Of a stretch of DNA of 64,000 nucleotides, positions 24,077 through 35,855 are shown one piece after another. The translations under genes and the position numbers were made by a program. Numbering within the stretch: the first letter of the stretch is position 1; the number at the start of each line of letters is the position of its first letter. Source of the DNA: Coriolopsis trogii (taxonomy: Eukaryota > Basidiomycota > Agaricomycetes > Polyporales > Polyporaceae); contig JAHYIO010000001.1 in NCBI GenBank assembly GCA_020543525.1, forward strand, positions 3,968,001-4,032,000. The letters are read 5' to 3'. The notes below the pieces were generated by a model. It saw only the letters and a program-made list of their open reading frames with translations, did not search any database and was not told the DNA's origin.

Positions 24077-25314
24077 ATGCCCCGCCTTCCTCTCGAGCTT
24101 TCGGACTACATCATCGACTTCCTCCACGAGGACCCTAGTGCTCTCAGCACATGCGCCCTCACTTGCCGTGCATGGACACCCGCCTCTCGCTATCATCTCT
24201 TCCGTGCTATCGTCTTGCAGAACCGAACCTTTACGACCCCCTTCCAGCGCCTGCTGAGCACGTCTCCCGACCTCGGGTGGTACGTCCGCGAGCTTACTGT
24301 CGCCAAGTTCGTGGACACGACCAACCCGTCCTCGTCGTGCACCGACAACTTCTCGACTTCTGCCGTGCTGACCACCGTCGAGCGGGCATTGCCCCAAATC
24401 TTCGCGCACCTCCCCAACCTCCACACGCTCACCCTCACGCACGTCGACGTCAAGTGCCTGCCCGACCTCAAGGGCCTCCAGCACCCCGCCGTGCGCAAGC
24501 TCGACATCGCATACTGCCAGTTCGCCGAGCTCGCGGACATCGTCGACCTCGTCGGATGCTTCCCCAACCTCGCCTCGCTCGCCCTTGCCGGGCTCACCTG
24601 GCGTGAAGAGACCCGGATCTCCCCTCCGAAGCCCCTCTCCGCCCTCCGGACGCTCGCCCTCGGCCGCGACGTGGACTCGGAGGGGCTCTACGCCTGGCTC
24701 GAGGCCGCGGGAGTGCACTCGTCGATCGTCAGCCTCTCCGCGCGCTGCGCCACCAAGCGCGACACCGACCTCGTCGGACCGTTCATCAAGCTCGCAGGCG
24801 CCTCCCTCCAGTCGCTCGACCTCGACTGGAGCGTTCCCGGTGACAAAAGTGAGTCCTGCCCGTGTCCATCAAACTGCAGAACGCGCTGGCGATCGTCACA
24901 CTCAGCTGACACGACGCCTCTCTCGTCCGCTCTGCAGCGATCGTCCTCCCGGAGACGATGTCCCTCGGGGCCTGCACCGCGCTCGAGACCCTCGCGCTCC
25001 GCTTCCCCGTCCAGTACAGCACGACCGTCCCCTGGGTGACCGCCCTCCTCGCCTCCCTCGGGCCGGCTTCCGCCTCGGGTTCCGTCCGGTCCGTCGCGTG
25101 CGACATCTCCCTGCTCGGCAGCATCGACGCGCTCGACTGGCACGCCCTCGCCGCCCTCCTCGCGTCGGACGCGTTCCGGTCCGTGACGGAGCTCGCGTTC
25201 GCGGTCAACGTCTGGGCGGGGGTGCACAAGGACTTCGAGGAGGTCGAGGACCTGGTCCGCGCGCGGCTTGCGGCGTTCGAGAAGAGGGGCGTGCTGAGGG
25301 TCACTAGAGCTTGA
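24077..25314 (+). CDS. F-box/LRR-like protein
   Basis: Two exons: 24077-24848 and 24938-25314 (1149 nt, 382 residues). It opens with LPLELSDYIIDFLHEDPSALSTCALTCRAWTP cut into the typical F-box pattern (LP-E---I---L, then C-LTCR-W), followed by YHLFRAIVLQN. After about residue 110 come leucine-rich segments (LPNLHTLTLTHVDV, VRKLDIAYCQF, FPNLASLALAGLTW, LSALRTLALGRD). Proteins of this type are very numerous in agaricomycetes. If functional, it would recruit substrates to an SCF ubiquitin ligase, but the substrate cannot be guessed. Confidence 0.85.
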
Positions 25315-25963
25315 TTGGAGCTCGGGGTGTCCGTTCGGATGCTTGGATCTGTTTGCTCTATCTTCACTTCAGATACCCTGTCTCTGTACCTTGGTTGTCC
25401 GTCCTACTTTTGCTTTGATATTCAATCACACTACGCCTACGGATTGTTCCATGGATCTATATTGATGACTCGCATGGTTGTCGCACGTTTTCCAGCATGA
25501 CGCACCGACACCGACATCGCCGCCAACCTTAAAGCTCAAATTACGCAACAACGACAGTACAGTGTATACTAGCAAGTGTCCGAAGCAGGGCATGGGTGGT
25601 GGAGTAGAGACGCGGGTATAGTGCAACGGGGTAACATAGGTCTGGTGAGCTCGGGAGAGAGAGAACTAGGGTCAGGGACAGGAAGCAGCGACCGGGAAGC
25701 CGTGTTGGTAGGTAACATAGAAGTGAGAAGCGGAGGTAATGCGAGAAGAGAATGGAGGAGGAACGCGATTACCCTGTGTTAGAGGTGTGCAAGGACCTTG
25801 AGGCGTGCTGTACATTGACCGTTCGAGAGATGATTTGCGAGGGTTCTTCGTGCGGGCCCGGCGTGGAATGCGAATGTCCAGACGACCTTGGGTGGGTACC
25901 TGTGGAGTCCAGTACGAGGTGCTGCGTCCATGCCGGATCCGCGAGGCGAGCGACATCGTCCCG
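25315..25963. other. Convergent intergenic region
   Basis: These 649 bp lie between the F-box-like gene and the alternative 3' exon of the coiled-coil gene. I saw no gene here, only short unsupported frames. Confidence 0.45.
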
Positions 25964-26021
25964 TCATGCGTCCTCCTTGGCCTTGAGTTGCTCTTGGAGA
26001 TGCTCGATGTCTTCCTTCATT
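25964..26021 (-). CDS. Alternative last exon of the coiled-coil gene
   Basis: A donor CG/GTACGT lies inside the last exon (last exonic base 26343), and an acceptor TTTTCATTACAG lies just before 26021. Joining them keeps the frame and adds MKEDIEHLQEQLKAKEDA and a stop at 25964-25966. This form is 1024 residues long and lacks the membrane span. The intron would be 321 nt, long for this genome, so either it is real alternative splicing or an ancestral exon that is now seldom used. Confidence 0.5.
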
Positions 26022-26266
26022 CTGTAATGAAAACCGCATGGCGGGAGGGGAGAAGGAGCGTGTCATGAGTATTAAGTTATCGTCCGAGCGGTGATAAGAT
26101 CATGAGAAATATGAGAAGAGACGAAACGAGAGTGTGTGTGATGATGCAAAGAGAGCGAAAGTCCTTCATGTGGAGGGTATAAATGATGAGGAAAGCGAGA
26201 TACAGCAAGCAAATAATGTGCGATAACATACTACGTAAATAGGAAAGAACGGGGGGATGATAGCGA

Positions 26267-29200
26267 TCAAAATAGTCCATAGATCACGGCCAGCGCGAAC
26301 ATGCCGCCCACAAAGCTCTTCAGGCCGAAAACTTTCACGTACCGTGTAATCTGATCTTGACTCTCTTCCTGGTCTTGCTCGAGGTACTGGATCTCCATCG
26401 CCTTGCGCGCGACCTCCTGCTGCAGCTCGTCCGCCTTCGCGAGTGAGATGTTCAGCTCCTCGCGCATCGCACGCAGCGCCCGCTCGTGCTCTGCCTGGAT
26501 GTCGTGCATCTTCGCGTTGTGCGCCTCGTGCAGCCGCTGGAGCTCCTCCCGGGAGATGCTCGAGCTGCGTTGGTGCGCGGTCCCGTTCGTCTTCTGTGGA
26601 GTGGGAGGCTCCGCGGCGAGCGCAGCCTTAGTCGTGGCAAGCTCGCCCTCGAGGTCAGACAGCCTCGCCACGAGCTGCGCCTTCTCGTTCGCGAGCGCGG
26701 CGAGCTCCTCTTGGTGCGCGTTGCGGAGCTTGGTGACCTCCTCGACGCGGCTCTTCGCAGCCTCCTCGAGCTCCTTCACGTGGTTGTCGGCCATCTCTCC
26801 GAGCGAGCCCTTCGTGGCTTGGAACATCTCGTTGAGGGACGCATGGTCCTCACGCAGATTCGATATCTCCCTGTTGAGCTGCGCGATGACCTCGTCCTTA
26901 TCGGACTTGTCCAAGGACGCGAGCAATTGGCGAGCCTCCTCGAGCTGAGCCTTCGTAGTCTCGAGTTCTTGCGTGACAGCGGCGGCATTGGCTTTGGCCT
27001 TTGCGAGGTCCTCCTGAGTAGCCTTCAACTCGAGCGTCTGGGTCGCGAGCTGCTTTTCAAGAGCCTTGACTTGACTTTCGAGGATCGCCTGGTGCTCGGA
27101 TTGGAGCTCCTCGATCGTGTTCTGGTGCGACGCACGAAGCTGCTCGATAGCAGCCTGAGACTCGGCACGAAGCTTCTGAAGATCCTGGCCGTGTAGCTCG
27201 CCTGCCTCGTTCTGCGTACAGTCGTATGAACAACCCCATAGCATGTATCAGCTTGAGTACGTACCTTGGCCTTCTCGAATGCCTCCTGCAGCAGCTGGTC
27301 ATGCTCAGCCTTGACAGCGTCGACCTTCGCGTTGTACTTTGACTCTTGGCTCTGTCGCAGAATGAGTATCAGGGCGATATCAACTTCAGTCTCACCCACC
27401 TCGAGTTCGGCAGTGAGCTTTGCGATGTCATCAGCAAGCTTGGCCTCGATCTCCTGACGAAGCTTCTCGGCCGCCTCAAGCTTGCTAAGGTGCTCCTCAG
27501 CTGCAGCCTGAGCTTCAGCCTTCGCCTGCTCATTCGCCGCGATGGCCTCCGCGAGCTCAACTTGGAGGGAGCTGAGTTTCTCTTGCAGCTCTGCATGCTC
27601 CGCAGCAGCCTTGTCTATCTGCTCCTGGTGGGCCTTAGCGACCTCCTCAGACTTGCTCGCGTACTCGGCTTCTTTCGCCTGTGCGTCCTCGAGAGCTTTC
27701 TGGACAGCGGCAGAGGACGTGGCGAGCTCCTCGAGTTCCTTTAGACGGGCGAGAGTCTTGGAATGGTCGTCCCCAGAGGTCTCCTGCTCCTCCCTAAGCT
27801 CGAGAATTTCGACCTCGAGCTCGGACACCTTGTTCGCCTTCTCGTCATTCTCGGCCTTGAGCTGCTCGACCTGGGAGGTGAGAGCGTCGACGGTAGACGA
27901 CTTCTCCTCGAGCTCCTTGATCTTCGCCTCGGCGGAGGCAATTGCCTCGTTCTGTGCAGCCTTCAACGCCTCAGTCTCGGCCTTGATGGCTTCGAAGTCG
28001 GCCTGAGCCTTGAGAAGCGCAGCGTGCTCAGCCTCTGCAGCGGCAGACGCAGAAGCAGCAGCCGAGTCAGAAGAGGAGCGAATAGCCTCGAGATTAGCTT
28101 TCGCTTCGTCGACTTCCGCCTGGAGAGCTTCAAGTTGCGCCGTGAGTGTAGCGATGCGCTCGAGCTGTGTAGCGTTTGCCGCTTTGGACTCTTCGAGCTG
28201 AAGACACCCGGTCAGCAGAGAACAAGTTTAGATCAACACTGATACATACCTCGGCAAGAACAGTAGCAAGCTTGTCTTCTTCAGACTGAGCGGCTTGCAG
28301 CTTCTCCACGGTCTCCTGGTAAGCAGCGAGCTCTTCCTCAGCCTTTGCCTTTGCCTGCTGCAGAACTTCCAAGGCAGACGTCTTCTCTTCCACTGTAGAT
28401 TGGGCGGCTTGCAGTGACGACTTGAGCGTTTCCAGCTCACTCTCAAGGCCCGAGATAGCCTCAGTCTTCGAGTTTATGGTACGGTTCGCATCTTCCAGCT
28501 AGGACCGAAGAGGTAAGGACCCCATCCACCGATGACGCAGCATGCCTCGTACCTTGATCTGCAGCTCTGCAAGAGCCTTGTCATCCCGCGCAACTTCCTT
28601 GATAGACGAGATGGATTGTGCTCCGGCCGTCCTGCTCCTGACAGACGCAGTGCTCGGTGGCCGAGTAGTAGTAGCCGGGGTGGCAGCAGGCTTGGGCCCA
28701 GACACGGTCCGCTTAACGCCCTCCGACACTGAAGCACGAGGCTTCGCTGTCGATGAGGACCTTAGGGCGGACGCACCTGCCTCGGGAGAGGCTATGGAAG
28801 CACGGGCAGTGGGGCGAGACACTGGCGTAGGGGCCTTGCTTGCGTTGGGTGTCGGCGCCTTGCCCGCGGTCGACGGCGGCTTCGTAGCCATCGTGGCAGA
28901 CCTCGTCGGGGCGAGGGACTGGCGACGTGTCGCGGTACCGGGGACGGGGGGAGGGGGCATTGCTCTCGAAGCAGCGGCGGCTTTCTCGGTCGTTGGCTTG
29001 GTTGCAGTCGGTTTGGTCGCGGGGGCAGTCCCACCGGTGCTCGTAGTCTTCTTGAGAGCGGTCGTGGCAGAGGCAGCAGGCTTTGCGGGGGGCGCAGCGG
29101 TGGCCTTGGTACCGGATGTTGCGGCCTTGACAGTCCCAGACCCAAACGTGCCCGAATTGATGATCTACGCAGTGCGGCGCAGAGAGCGATACGGGTGAGC

Positions 29201-29652
29201 AGGTGCAGACGAGACGCCTTGCGCGAACCGAGACGGGACGTGGCACGCACCTTCTTCACAAGCGGCGTCGGCGGGCCTCCCGCACTCTTGCCTGCAGGAG
29301 GCTTGACGGAGATGGAGGATTTGGCTGTGATCTTCTTCGCCGGTGAGGCAGGTGGGGAGGTCGCCTCCTTCGCGTTTTCCTTGGGCATGTCTTCGACGGC
29401 TTCGACAGGAGTGACCTTTCCCTCGTCCACACCATTCTCTGCGGGCTTTTCCTCATCTTCGGCAACGCTTGCTGCAGTTTCAGGCTCGGAGTGTGTTTCT
29501 ACCACGTCATTCGCCTCATGTTCCTCCTCGGTGGCCTCATGTTCTCCATCCGTCTCTGAGGGCACCGCGTCCACGGGGCCAGATCCTTCAGATCGGACTT
29601 CTTCCTCCTCGTGAAGGGCGACAGGCGCAGCCGGAGGTTCAACTTCAGCCAT
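26267..29652 (-). CDS. Long coiled-coil protein with C-terminal tail anchor (M-protein-like)
   Basis: Six exons: 29251-29652, 28553-29164, 28250-28498, 27400-28197, 27265-27351 and 26267-27211 (3093 nt, 1030 residues). The first 135 residues are acidic and disordered. Residues about 135-340 are rich in Ala, Pro, Ser, Thr and Lys with repeats such as KAPTP. From about 340 to 1000 there is nearly continuous Glu/Ala/Leu/Lys heptad coiled coil. The protein ends with VKVFGLKSFVGGMFALAVIYGLF split by a short basic head, a plausible single tail-anchor span. This suggests a tether on an internal membrane, like golgins or similar proteins, but the family is not recognised. A competing 3' splice form ends in a soluble tail (see exon at 25964-26021). 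Confidence 0.85.
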
Positions 29653-29933
29653 TAGAGTAGAGCAGTAAGAGTAGAGAACTGCGCGAAAAGCACCGCGCGG
29701 GGTGGGATCACCACAGGAGAGAGTTTGTGATAGAACCGGGTCCGACAAGTAAACAAAAGCACGCGCGCGTGTACCCCCCGACGCGTCGCTGGCGCGTATC
29801 TTTCCAACTCCGAGCCATCTCCGAGCCTTATATAGCACTGCCAATGTATTCACTGTCTCTAGTGTTCCTCTACAGTCCGTCAGGGAGATGCACCGTAAAC
29901 TATGGCAAAAGTACGACATCTGTGGATCCTTCG

Positions 29934-31037
29934 TCACAAGGGCTTTGCATACAAGTTGAGCCCGCTGAGCGCCGGCTCGGCGAGATTGTTGTGATTGTAT
30001 CCCAGAATTGCCATCTACAGCCCAAGCGAACAGTCAGTCATATTCACGCTATATGCTCTGACTCTCAGTTTCATGTACTCACCCCGGCAGGCTCGACGTT
30101 GAAGTGCGTCCCTGCAGTCGGGCATGAGCCGAGACTCACCCAACGCCGGATTGAATCTACGCACCTATGGCAAGAGGGAAGCCTATCCACCGCGCTATCA
30201 TGCAACGGTTAAAGTGACCATGTGCGACGATGACGACGTCACGGGAACCTTTTCCCTCGTCCTTCCAGGCACGGTGATGTTCACGAACCTATAAGCCAGG
30301 TTCAGCCTCGTAGGGTGCCAAATAAAGGCTGTACTCGTGCCTTGTCGATTACCGTGTCGACGCGGGAACACATCTCTTCGACACTCTCGCCTCCGGGGCA
30401 ACTGAAGAGGGGTTAGTCCCAACGAGAAGGCCGGCCTGGCAAATGATGATAGTACCCATCCTTCCAGATAGCCCAGTTTGGGTTCCGCTGCTTGATCTCG
30501 GAAGTGAGGAGACCTTCGTATTCGCCGTAATCCCACTCTCTGACTTCCTCCGTAGTGACATGATGTGGAAGCTCCGGTAGATGGTCAAAGAGGAGATGGA
30601 ACGTCTTATGAGCCCGGATTCGGGGCGATACGAATACAGTGCAGATATTCTTGGGATCAATGACTCCTGGAGATAAGGTGGTAAGCATGTAACTGCGGCG
30701 TGTCAGAAGCTGATCGCACTGACTGCCTTCACCAACGAGCATCTTGGCCTGTTCTGCGGCCTCTATCTCACCCTGGGCAGTGAGAGGAATGTCCGTGCGG
30801 CCGGTCTGGTCTCAAACGCGTCACAGATGCATACGCTTGACAAGATCTACCACCTGACTTACATGACGACTGTCGAGGAACGTATCAGTCAGTCAAGAGT
30901 CTCGTTTTCTTGCGCTTAGAGTGACTTACCCATTCAATGACCATTCGGTCTGCCCTAGACGTTGTGTCAATGTACGTCATCTACAACAAGGGTGAGATCA
31001 GAGTCTTGCCGTGACGAATTAAGATCAGGCGTGGCAT
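29934..31037 (-). CDS. Shb17-like histidine phosphatase (sedoheptulose-bisphosphatase type)
   Basis: Nine exons: 31010-31037, 30930-30954, 30863-30869, 30724-30805, 30456-30666, 30335-30401, 30165-30288, 30083-30111 and 29934-30014 (654 nt, 217 residues). The spliced protein begins MPRLILIRHGQTEWSLNG, the RHG catalytic motif of the histidine phosphatase superfamily, and continues with RHTGRTDIPLT, SPRIRAHKT, REWDYGEYEG, VAHGHFNR and ILGYNHNN. Yeast Shb17 acts on sedoheptulose 1,7-bisphosphate in riboneogenesis; the same substrate here is inference from similarity. Intron 1 starts with GC (CACG/GCAAGA). Exon 3 is 7 nt. The splice site after exon 6 could also be a GC donor 6 nt upstream; both keep the frame. 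Confidence 0.9.
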
Positions 31038-31908
31038 GGGTCGCGACATGGCTGTAGGCTCAAGTGTGATCGTGGTGGTCCTGGTGGAAGAGGTGAGAGA
31101 TAGATTCGGACGCTGGCCGATCTCTGAAGACGAGAAGAGATGTCATCATGCACGAAGACGCCTCTGTCACGGACGGTGTCTGTGCGAAACTCCACGGTTG
31201 TTTTCGCTCGGCGACAGGAGTGCCACAGTTGACCACAGCGATCTATCTGATAAGACGCTTTTGGGACGCAGGCCATAGTGAGCAAGCAGAAACAACTCAT
31301 CCGCCGGCAGTAAGTTGGCATTAGTGCGCGGCACAGTCAGATGCCCTGCATCCAATCTAGCCTCAAAAGAAAAGACCATCAATGTGTGGAACACCCGATC
31401 GAGAAGGGATGCTATCGATTTGCTGGAGCTTCTTGGGGATTTCAGAGATTTCGAGAGTGTGGATGCACGCAACATACTGTGAAGGCGAGTTGAAGGAGGT
31501 AGAGACATACTTGCGAGCTCGCTATCAATGAGGAGACGAGTTCAAGGGGCGGAGGGAAGGAGGGAGCGACGTGAGAAAGGGATGATGATTTCGGAAGTGG
31601 TCACTTTGGCGTAGAACCAACATCGTCAAGGCCATCAGTACAGCCTACACACCCAATCTTTCCTCCTTCCCCCTTCCTCCTCCCTCCTCCTACGACACAC
31701 TTACGCCTTATTCTCTACTCCTCTTGTATCAATCCAGGTAATTCATCATATTGACCCTATCATCATGACTTTGCGTCTTACCGCCGTTGCTATTCCTTGT
31801 TGTCATTCCGGCCTTCCCCGCCGCCCCATCGTTTTCCTCCCGCCCTCGCAAGATATCCCCTCCTCGGCAAGACAAGAGACTACCTAGACGACCCCCTGAT
31901 TACACAGA
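31038..31908. other. Divergent intergenic region (Shb17-like / Rac)
   Basis: These 871 bp hold both promoters. A minus-strand frame of 113 codons at 31167-31508 has no recognisable motif and was not called. A long C/T-rich leader (31660-31740) precedes the Rac start. Confidence 0.5.
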
Positions 31909-32895
31909 ATGCAGGCCATTAAATGTGAGTTGTAGCCTGCTCGTGATTCAACCGCCATTGGCTGACACGCAGTCAGGTGTTGTTGTAGGAGATGGTGCGG
32001 TGGGAAAGGCGAGTGTCCTGAGGATGTGGTCAGGGTGATATAAGCTCATGAAGGTGCACGTACAGACGTGTCTTCTCATCTCGTACACCACCAATGCCTT
32101 CCCCGTGCGTAATGGCCCCTCTTCTCACATGAGGACCAGCTGACCTAGATCCAACAGGGAGAGTATATCCCCACTGGTGAGTACTTGAACTTGCCACAGC
32201 CACGAGGATACGGCCCTTATGTCGCTGGTGACCAGTATTCGATAACTACTCGGCAAATGTTATGGTCGACGGCAAGACCATCTCCCTCGGTCTTTGGGAT
32301 ACGGCCGGTCAGGAGGATTACGACCGTCTCCGCCCCCTCTCATACCCCCAGACCGATGTCTTCCTCATCTGTTTCTCTCTCGTCAGCCCGCCGAGTTTCG
32401 AGAACGTGCGGACCAAGGTGCGTGCGCCGCAGGTCATCGCCCGTTACCTGATGTTGACGCGCCGGCTGCTGTGATGGTTTCAAGTGGTACCCCGAGATTT
32501 CACACCATGCCCCCTCAACGTCCATCGTCCTCGTCGGGACGAAGCTCGATTTGCGTGAAGACCCTGCCACTATCGAGAAGCTGCGGGACCGGTATGTCCG
32601 CCTCTCCCATGTTCCGACGATCGGCACTCATGCTGCCACAGTCGGATGGCGCCTATTCAGTATTCGCAGGGTGTTCAGATGGCGCGAGACATTGGTGCCG
32701 TGAAGTACTTGGAGTGCTCTGCTCTGACTCAGAAGGGACTGAAGACTGTTTTCGACGAGGCGATTCGTGCAGTCCGTGAGTACCTGTAGCCATCTCTGGG
32801 ACCCATTAATTCTGACTGACCCGACGCTTTCAGTGAACCCGCCCCCTCAACCCGCCAAGAAGGGCAGCAAGGGCTCCAAGTGCATCATCGCTTGA
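31909..32895 (+). CDS. RAC1: Rac-type Rho GTPase
   Basis: Eight exons: 31909-31924, 31977-32008, 32066-32104, 32158-32176, 32236-32417, 32485-32591, 32642-32775 and 32834-32895 (591 nt, 196 residues). All G motifs are present: GDGAVGKTCLL (P loop), [13 protein letters not shown] (switch I/effector), [19 protein letters not shown] (G3/switch II), [10 protein letters not shown] (G4) and [14 protein letters not shown] (G5). LWDTAG with the Rho insert and Pro-rich tail PPPQPAKK point to Rac. It acts at the plasma membrane to control polarity, actin and NADPH oxidase. The C-terminal CAAX box is CIIA. Intron 2 begins with GC (GAAAG/GCGAGT) and falls exactly between GK and T of the P loop. Several exons are short (16, 19, 32 and 39 nt). 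Confidence 0.95.
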
Positions 32896-33545
32896 ACAAA
32901 TGTCTACACCGTGACATGGCTCGACGACTATCCTCATACCATTTACGATCTTGCAACCATTTACGACTTGTATGCCCCGTCCATTCGCCCAGCCACGCTC
33001 GAGTACTGTGAGTACATGGCCGCCGCAGTTTGACCTTCATCACCCAGCGTACGGGACCTGGATCCGGGTACCGTTTGGTCCTTCACTCTATCTGCGTGTA
33101 TTGCGGTGTTCCTTTTCTAGCTACTGCGTTGAGGAGATATCATATTGCGTTTGTGCAGGCCCTCAGTTAATTGCAGCCTTGTTTTATCTCGATCGATTGT
33201 GTGCCTTCTTGTATGATGTATGTGCTTCCTGAGCGTCTTGTAGGACACGAATCGTCGACAACGTAGACACCCGGCTGCGACACTGGAATTGAGACCTCAA
33301 CTCTCGATCAGTGTGATCATGTGACCGCTCGCGAAACCCAAAACTGTGACCGTGTTTGGAGTTGCTTCGTTCTGAGTGGTTTGTCTTCCACTACGAGGTA
33401 ACTGCAAACCCGGCAAACCACGAAGGTGGCTTTATTTGTTTGGAGGTTTGCTCCCTCCTTGCGCCACAAGCTCTGCACACCCAGGAAGACTTGTAACAAA
33501 GCTCGCACAATCTCGCAGATTTACGGCTCATTAGAGATCAAAAAC
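32896..33545. other. Intergenic region
   Basis: These 650 bp hold the 3' untranslated region of Rac and the promoter of the nuclease gene. No gene was seen. Confidence 0.5.
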
Positions 33546-35376
33546 ATGTCCCGAGTTTACCAGCCAACCCCAGAGGACCTCGCCAAGGCGGAACAGCGAC
33601 GATTGAAGAAAGCAGAAGCGAAAAAGCAACAAGTGGTACAGGAAGATGAACATGGCCGTATCCTGCCTCGCGAATGGCTCGCACTCTCTGATTCCACAAA
33701 ACAAACAACCCGAGTCATGACGTGGAACGTTCGTACTATACTACAACGCTCACTATCATGAAGTTGAATTCATGATTCTGACTATGTAGCTCCTGGCTCA
33801 GAGCCTCGTACGTGAGTGCTTGAATGACCTGTCTTGGACGTCTCTGCCTAATTACGAGAATAATCTGCGGAACCTCAGGGCGCGAGCTGTTCCCGACTAG
33901 CGACTGCTTGAAAGCCTCCCAGCGCGAGCACATGCTCTACCGCGAGATCTTGTCTCATAAGGCGGCTATATGCTGTCTGCAGGTACGAGTACTGTCGCAA
34001 TCCGATGGATCGAAAGCTAACGAGAAGAAAACACACGTCCGGCAGGAAGTTGACAGGACAGAGAAGCTGTTCCCAGTTCTCGAGGAGGCCAACTACGCGT
34101 GCGTCTATGCGGCCGGGCCGCGCAAGAAGCATGGTTGCCTCATTGCGTATCGCAAGGACACCTACGACTGCGTGCGGCAGAGAGTGATCACGTACGACGA
34201 ACAGGACGTGCGGGAAGAAGGCGACGAGAAGGCGCGCCGCGGCCTGAGCTTCCGCACGAAGAACATCTGCTCGATCGTCGCCCTGAAGCAGCGCGGGCAG
34301 GAGCAAGACGGCGTGATCGTGGCGACGACCCATCTGTTTTGGCATCCAGCGTAGGTGTGATTCCGTCTTCCAAGTCCATCTGCCGCGGAAATTCGCACAG
34401 GATATTCACATAGTCGTAAATAGGTATACATACGAGCGCGCAAGGTATGTATCAAGACCTGCTCTACAAACAGGACTGCCTCACGCATCTCGTCAGGCAA
34501 GCCGCAATCTTGCTCCGAGAAGTCGCCCGATTCCGTTCGGAGGGCTCAGAGCCGGAGAAGCACTGGCCAGCCATCATCGCTGGTGGTCAGTATTCACCTT
34601 CTATCAGCGTCCGCCCAACTCAATCTCCACACATCGCGCACAGACTTCAATTTCCCGCCAGACGACCCCGCGTACTCCCTGCTAGTCGGCGACCCCCTCC
34701 TCCCGGCCCAAAAAGCGCGCCTCGAAGCCTCCCGCGTCGTCCATGCCACCATCGACCCCTCCATATCCCAAGCAGCCTCCGGAGCAGAAGAAGAAGAGGA
34801 CGAGGGCGCCGAAGCGGGCGAGAACGACCCAGACAGGATCATCGTCAACGCGCGCGTCGCACAGCCCTCCGATGGCCTCCTGACGGACGCCGAGCTCGAG
34901 GAGCTCTGCAGGCGGTCCGGCACACTCATCAGTGCCTACGACCGAGGCCTGCGAGCGGCGCCGGCTATCTCGGACAGCGGGCTCACGTTTGGGTGCAGAG
35001 TGGCGGTCCCCGCTGAGCGCCGCGGGTCGTTTGAGCCCATATACACCAGCTATACGCATGTGAGTGAGGGGGAAGGTCTTGTCTCACTTTGATACCAGTG
35101 CTCATGCCCGAGGCGGCTTTCGTTTGGGCAGTACTGGCAGGCGGTATTAGGTGAGAAGACGTCCGGTTTTGTGTTTGCTCCCGATTCACTGAGGGTGCAT
35201 CCGAATCTGATGCAGATTACATCTTTGTCCTCGACGCACCCGGGCGCGATGTTTCGGTGGCAAGGCTCGCGAAGCCCCACAGCAAGGAGGCTTTCGGTGA
35301 GGGTCTGCCCCGCAAAGGGGTCTGTGGCAGCGACCATATCTCGCTCGCCGCAGACTTGCGCTGGCCCGCTCCTTAG
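33546..35376 (+). CDS. Endonuclease/exonuclease/phosphatase-family RNase (Ngl2/Ngl3, CCR4-type)
   Basis: Nine exons: 33546-33728, 33790-33811, 33879-33982, 34046-34350, 34424-34444, 34497-34585, 34644-35059, 35132-35150 and 35216-35376 (1320 nt, 439 residues). The N-terminus is Lys/Glu-rich. Catalytic marks are VMTWNLLAQSL, the metal-binding Glu in CCLQEVDR, GCLIAYRKD, TTHLFWHPAY, the GDFNFPPDD loop, and DYIFVLD with C-terminal GSDHISLAADL. Ngl2 in yeast trims 5.8S rRNA, and related proteins are poly(A) nucleases; the exact target here is not shown. The stretch between GDFNFPPDDP and DYIFV carries an acidic Glu-rich insertion that looks disordered. Several exons are tiny (19, 21 and 22 nt). 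Confidence 0.9.
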
Positions 35377-35855
35377 ACCGGTATCTCCCGAGTCAAACCT
35401 CAAGCCTTAGTCTCTCTCGGCAGGCGACTAGACGTACGGACACGACTAGAGGATGTGTGTATGCATACGTGACAATTCATTATGTTCGAGAAAAAGCAGT
35501 AAAGGCTACAGCCGTATGAGGGGATGGAAGATCGAGAGATATGCTAATAGAAGAGTCTACTGTAGTGTGGAGGGGTCGTCGAGTGCGATGGTGGCTTGGA
35601 GTGGCGGGGCTCCGTAGACAAAGTGCGAAACGAGTGCGTAGTGATGCGAGCAACGGCTAACAAAAGGACATGGACAGAGACGCCACCGACCGAAAACGAG
35701 TCAGAGCGGGTTCGGGAACGGGGACTGGAAATAGGGTAGGAAGTGCGAAGAGAATGTGAGAGTAGGGTCGAAGTGAGTCCACGCCGCCTCCTCAAGTCCG
35801 TTCAGTCCCCAAGCCAAGCCAATGTGAGGTTTCAAAAGAGTCCGTTCGTCATATC
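35377..35855. other. Convergent intergenic region
   Basis: These 479 bp separate two stop codons and hold both 3' untranslated regions. No gene was seen. Confidence 0.5.

Noticed and set aside
28542..29198. Long antisense frames over the coiled-coil gene
   Set aside because: They are shadows produced by the Ala/Glu-rich codon pattern of the gene on the other strand.
31167..31508. Minus-strand frame of 113 codons upstream of the Shb17-like gene
   Set aside because: It has no recognised motif and lies in a divergent promoter region.
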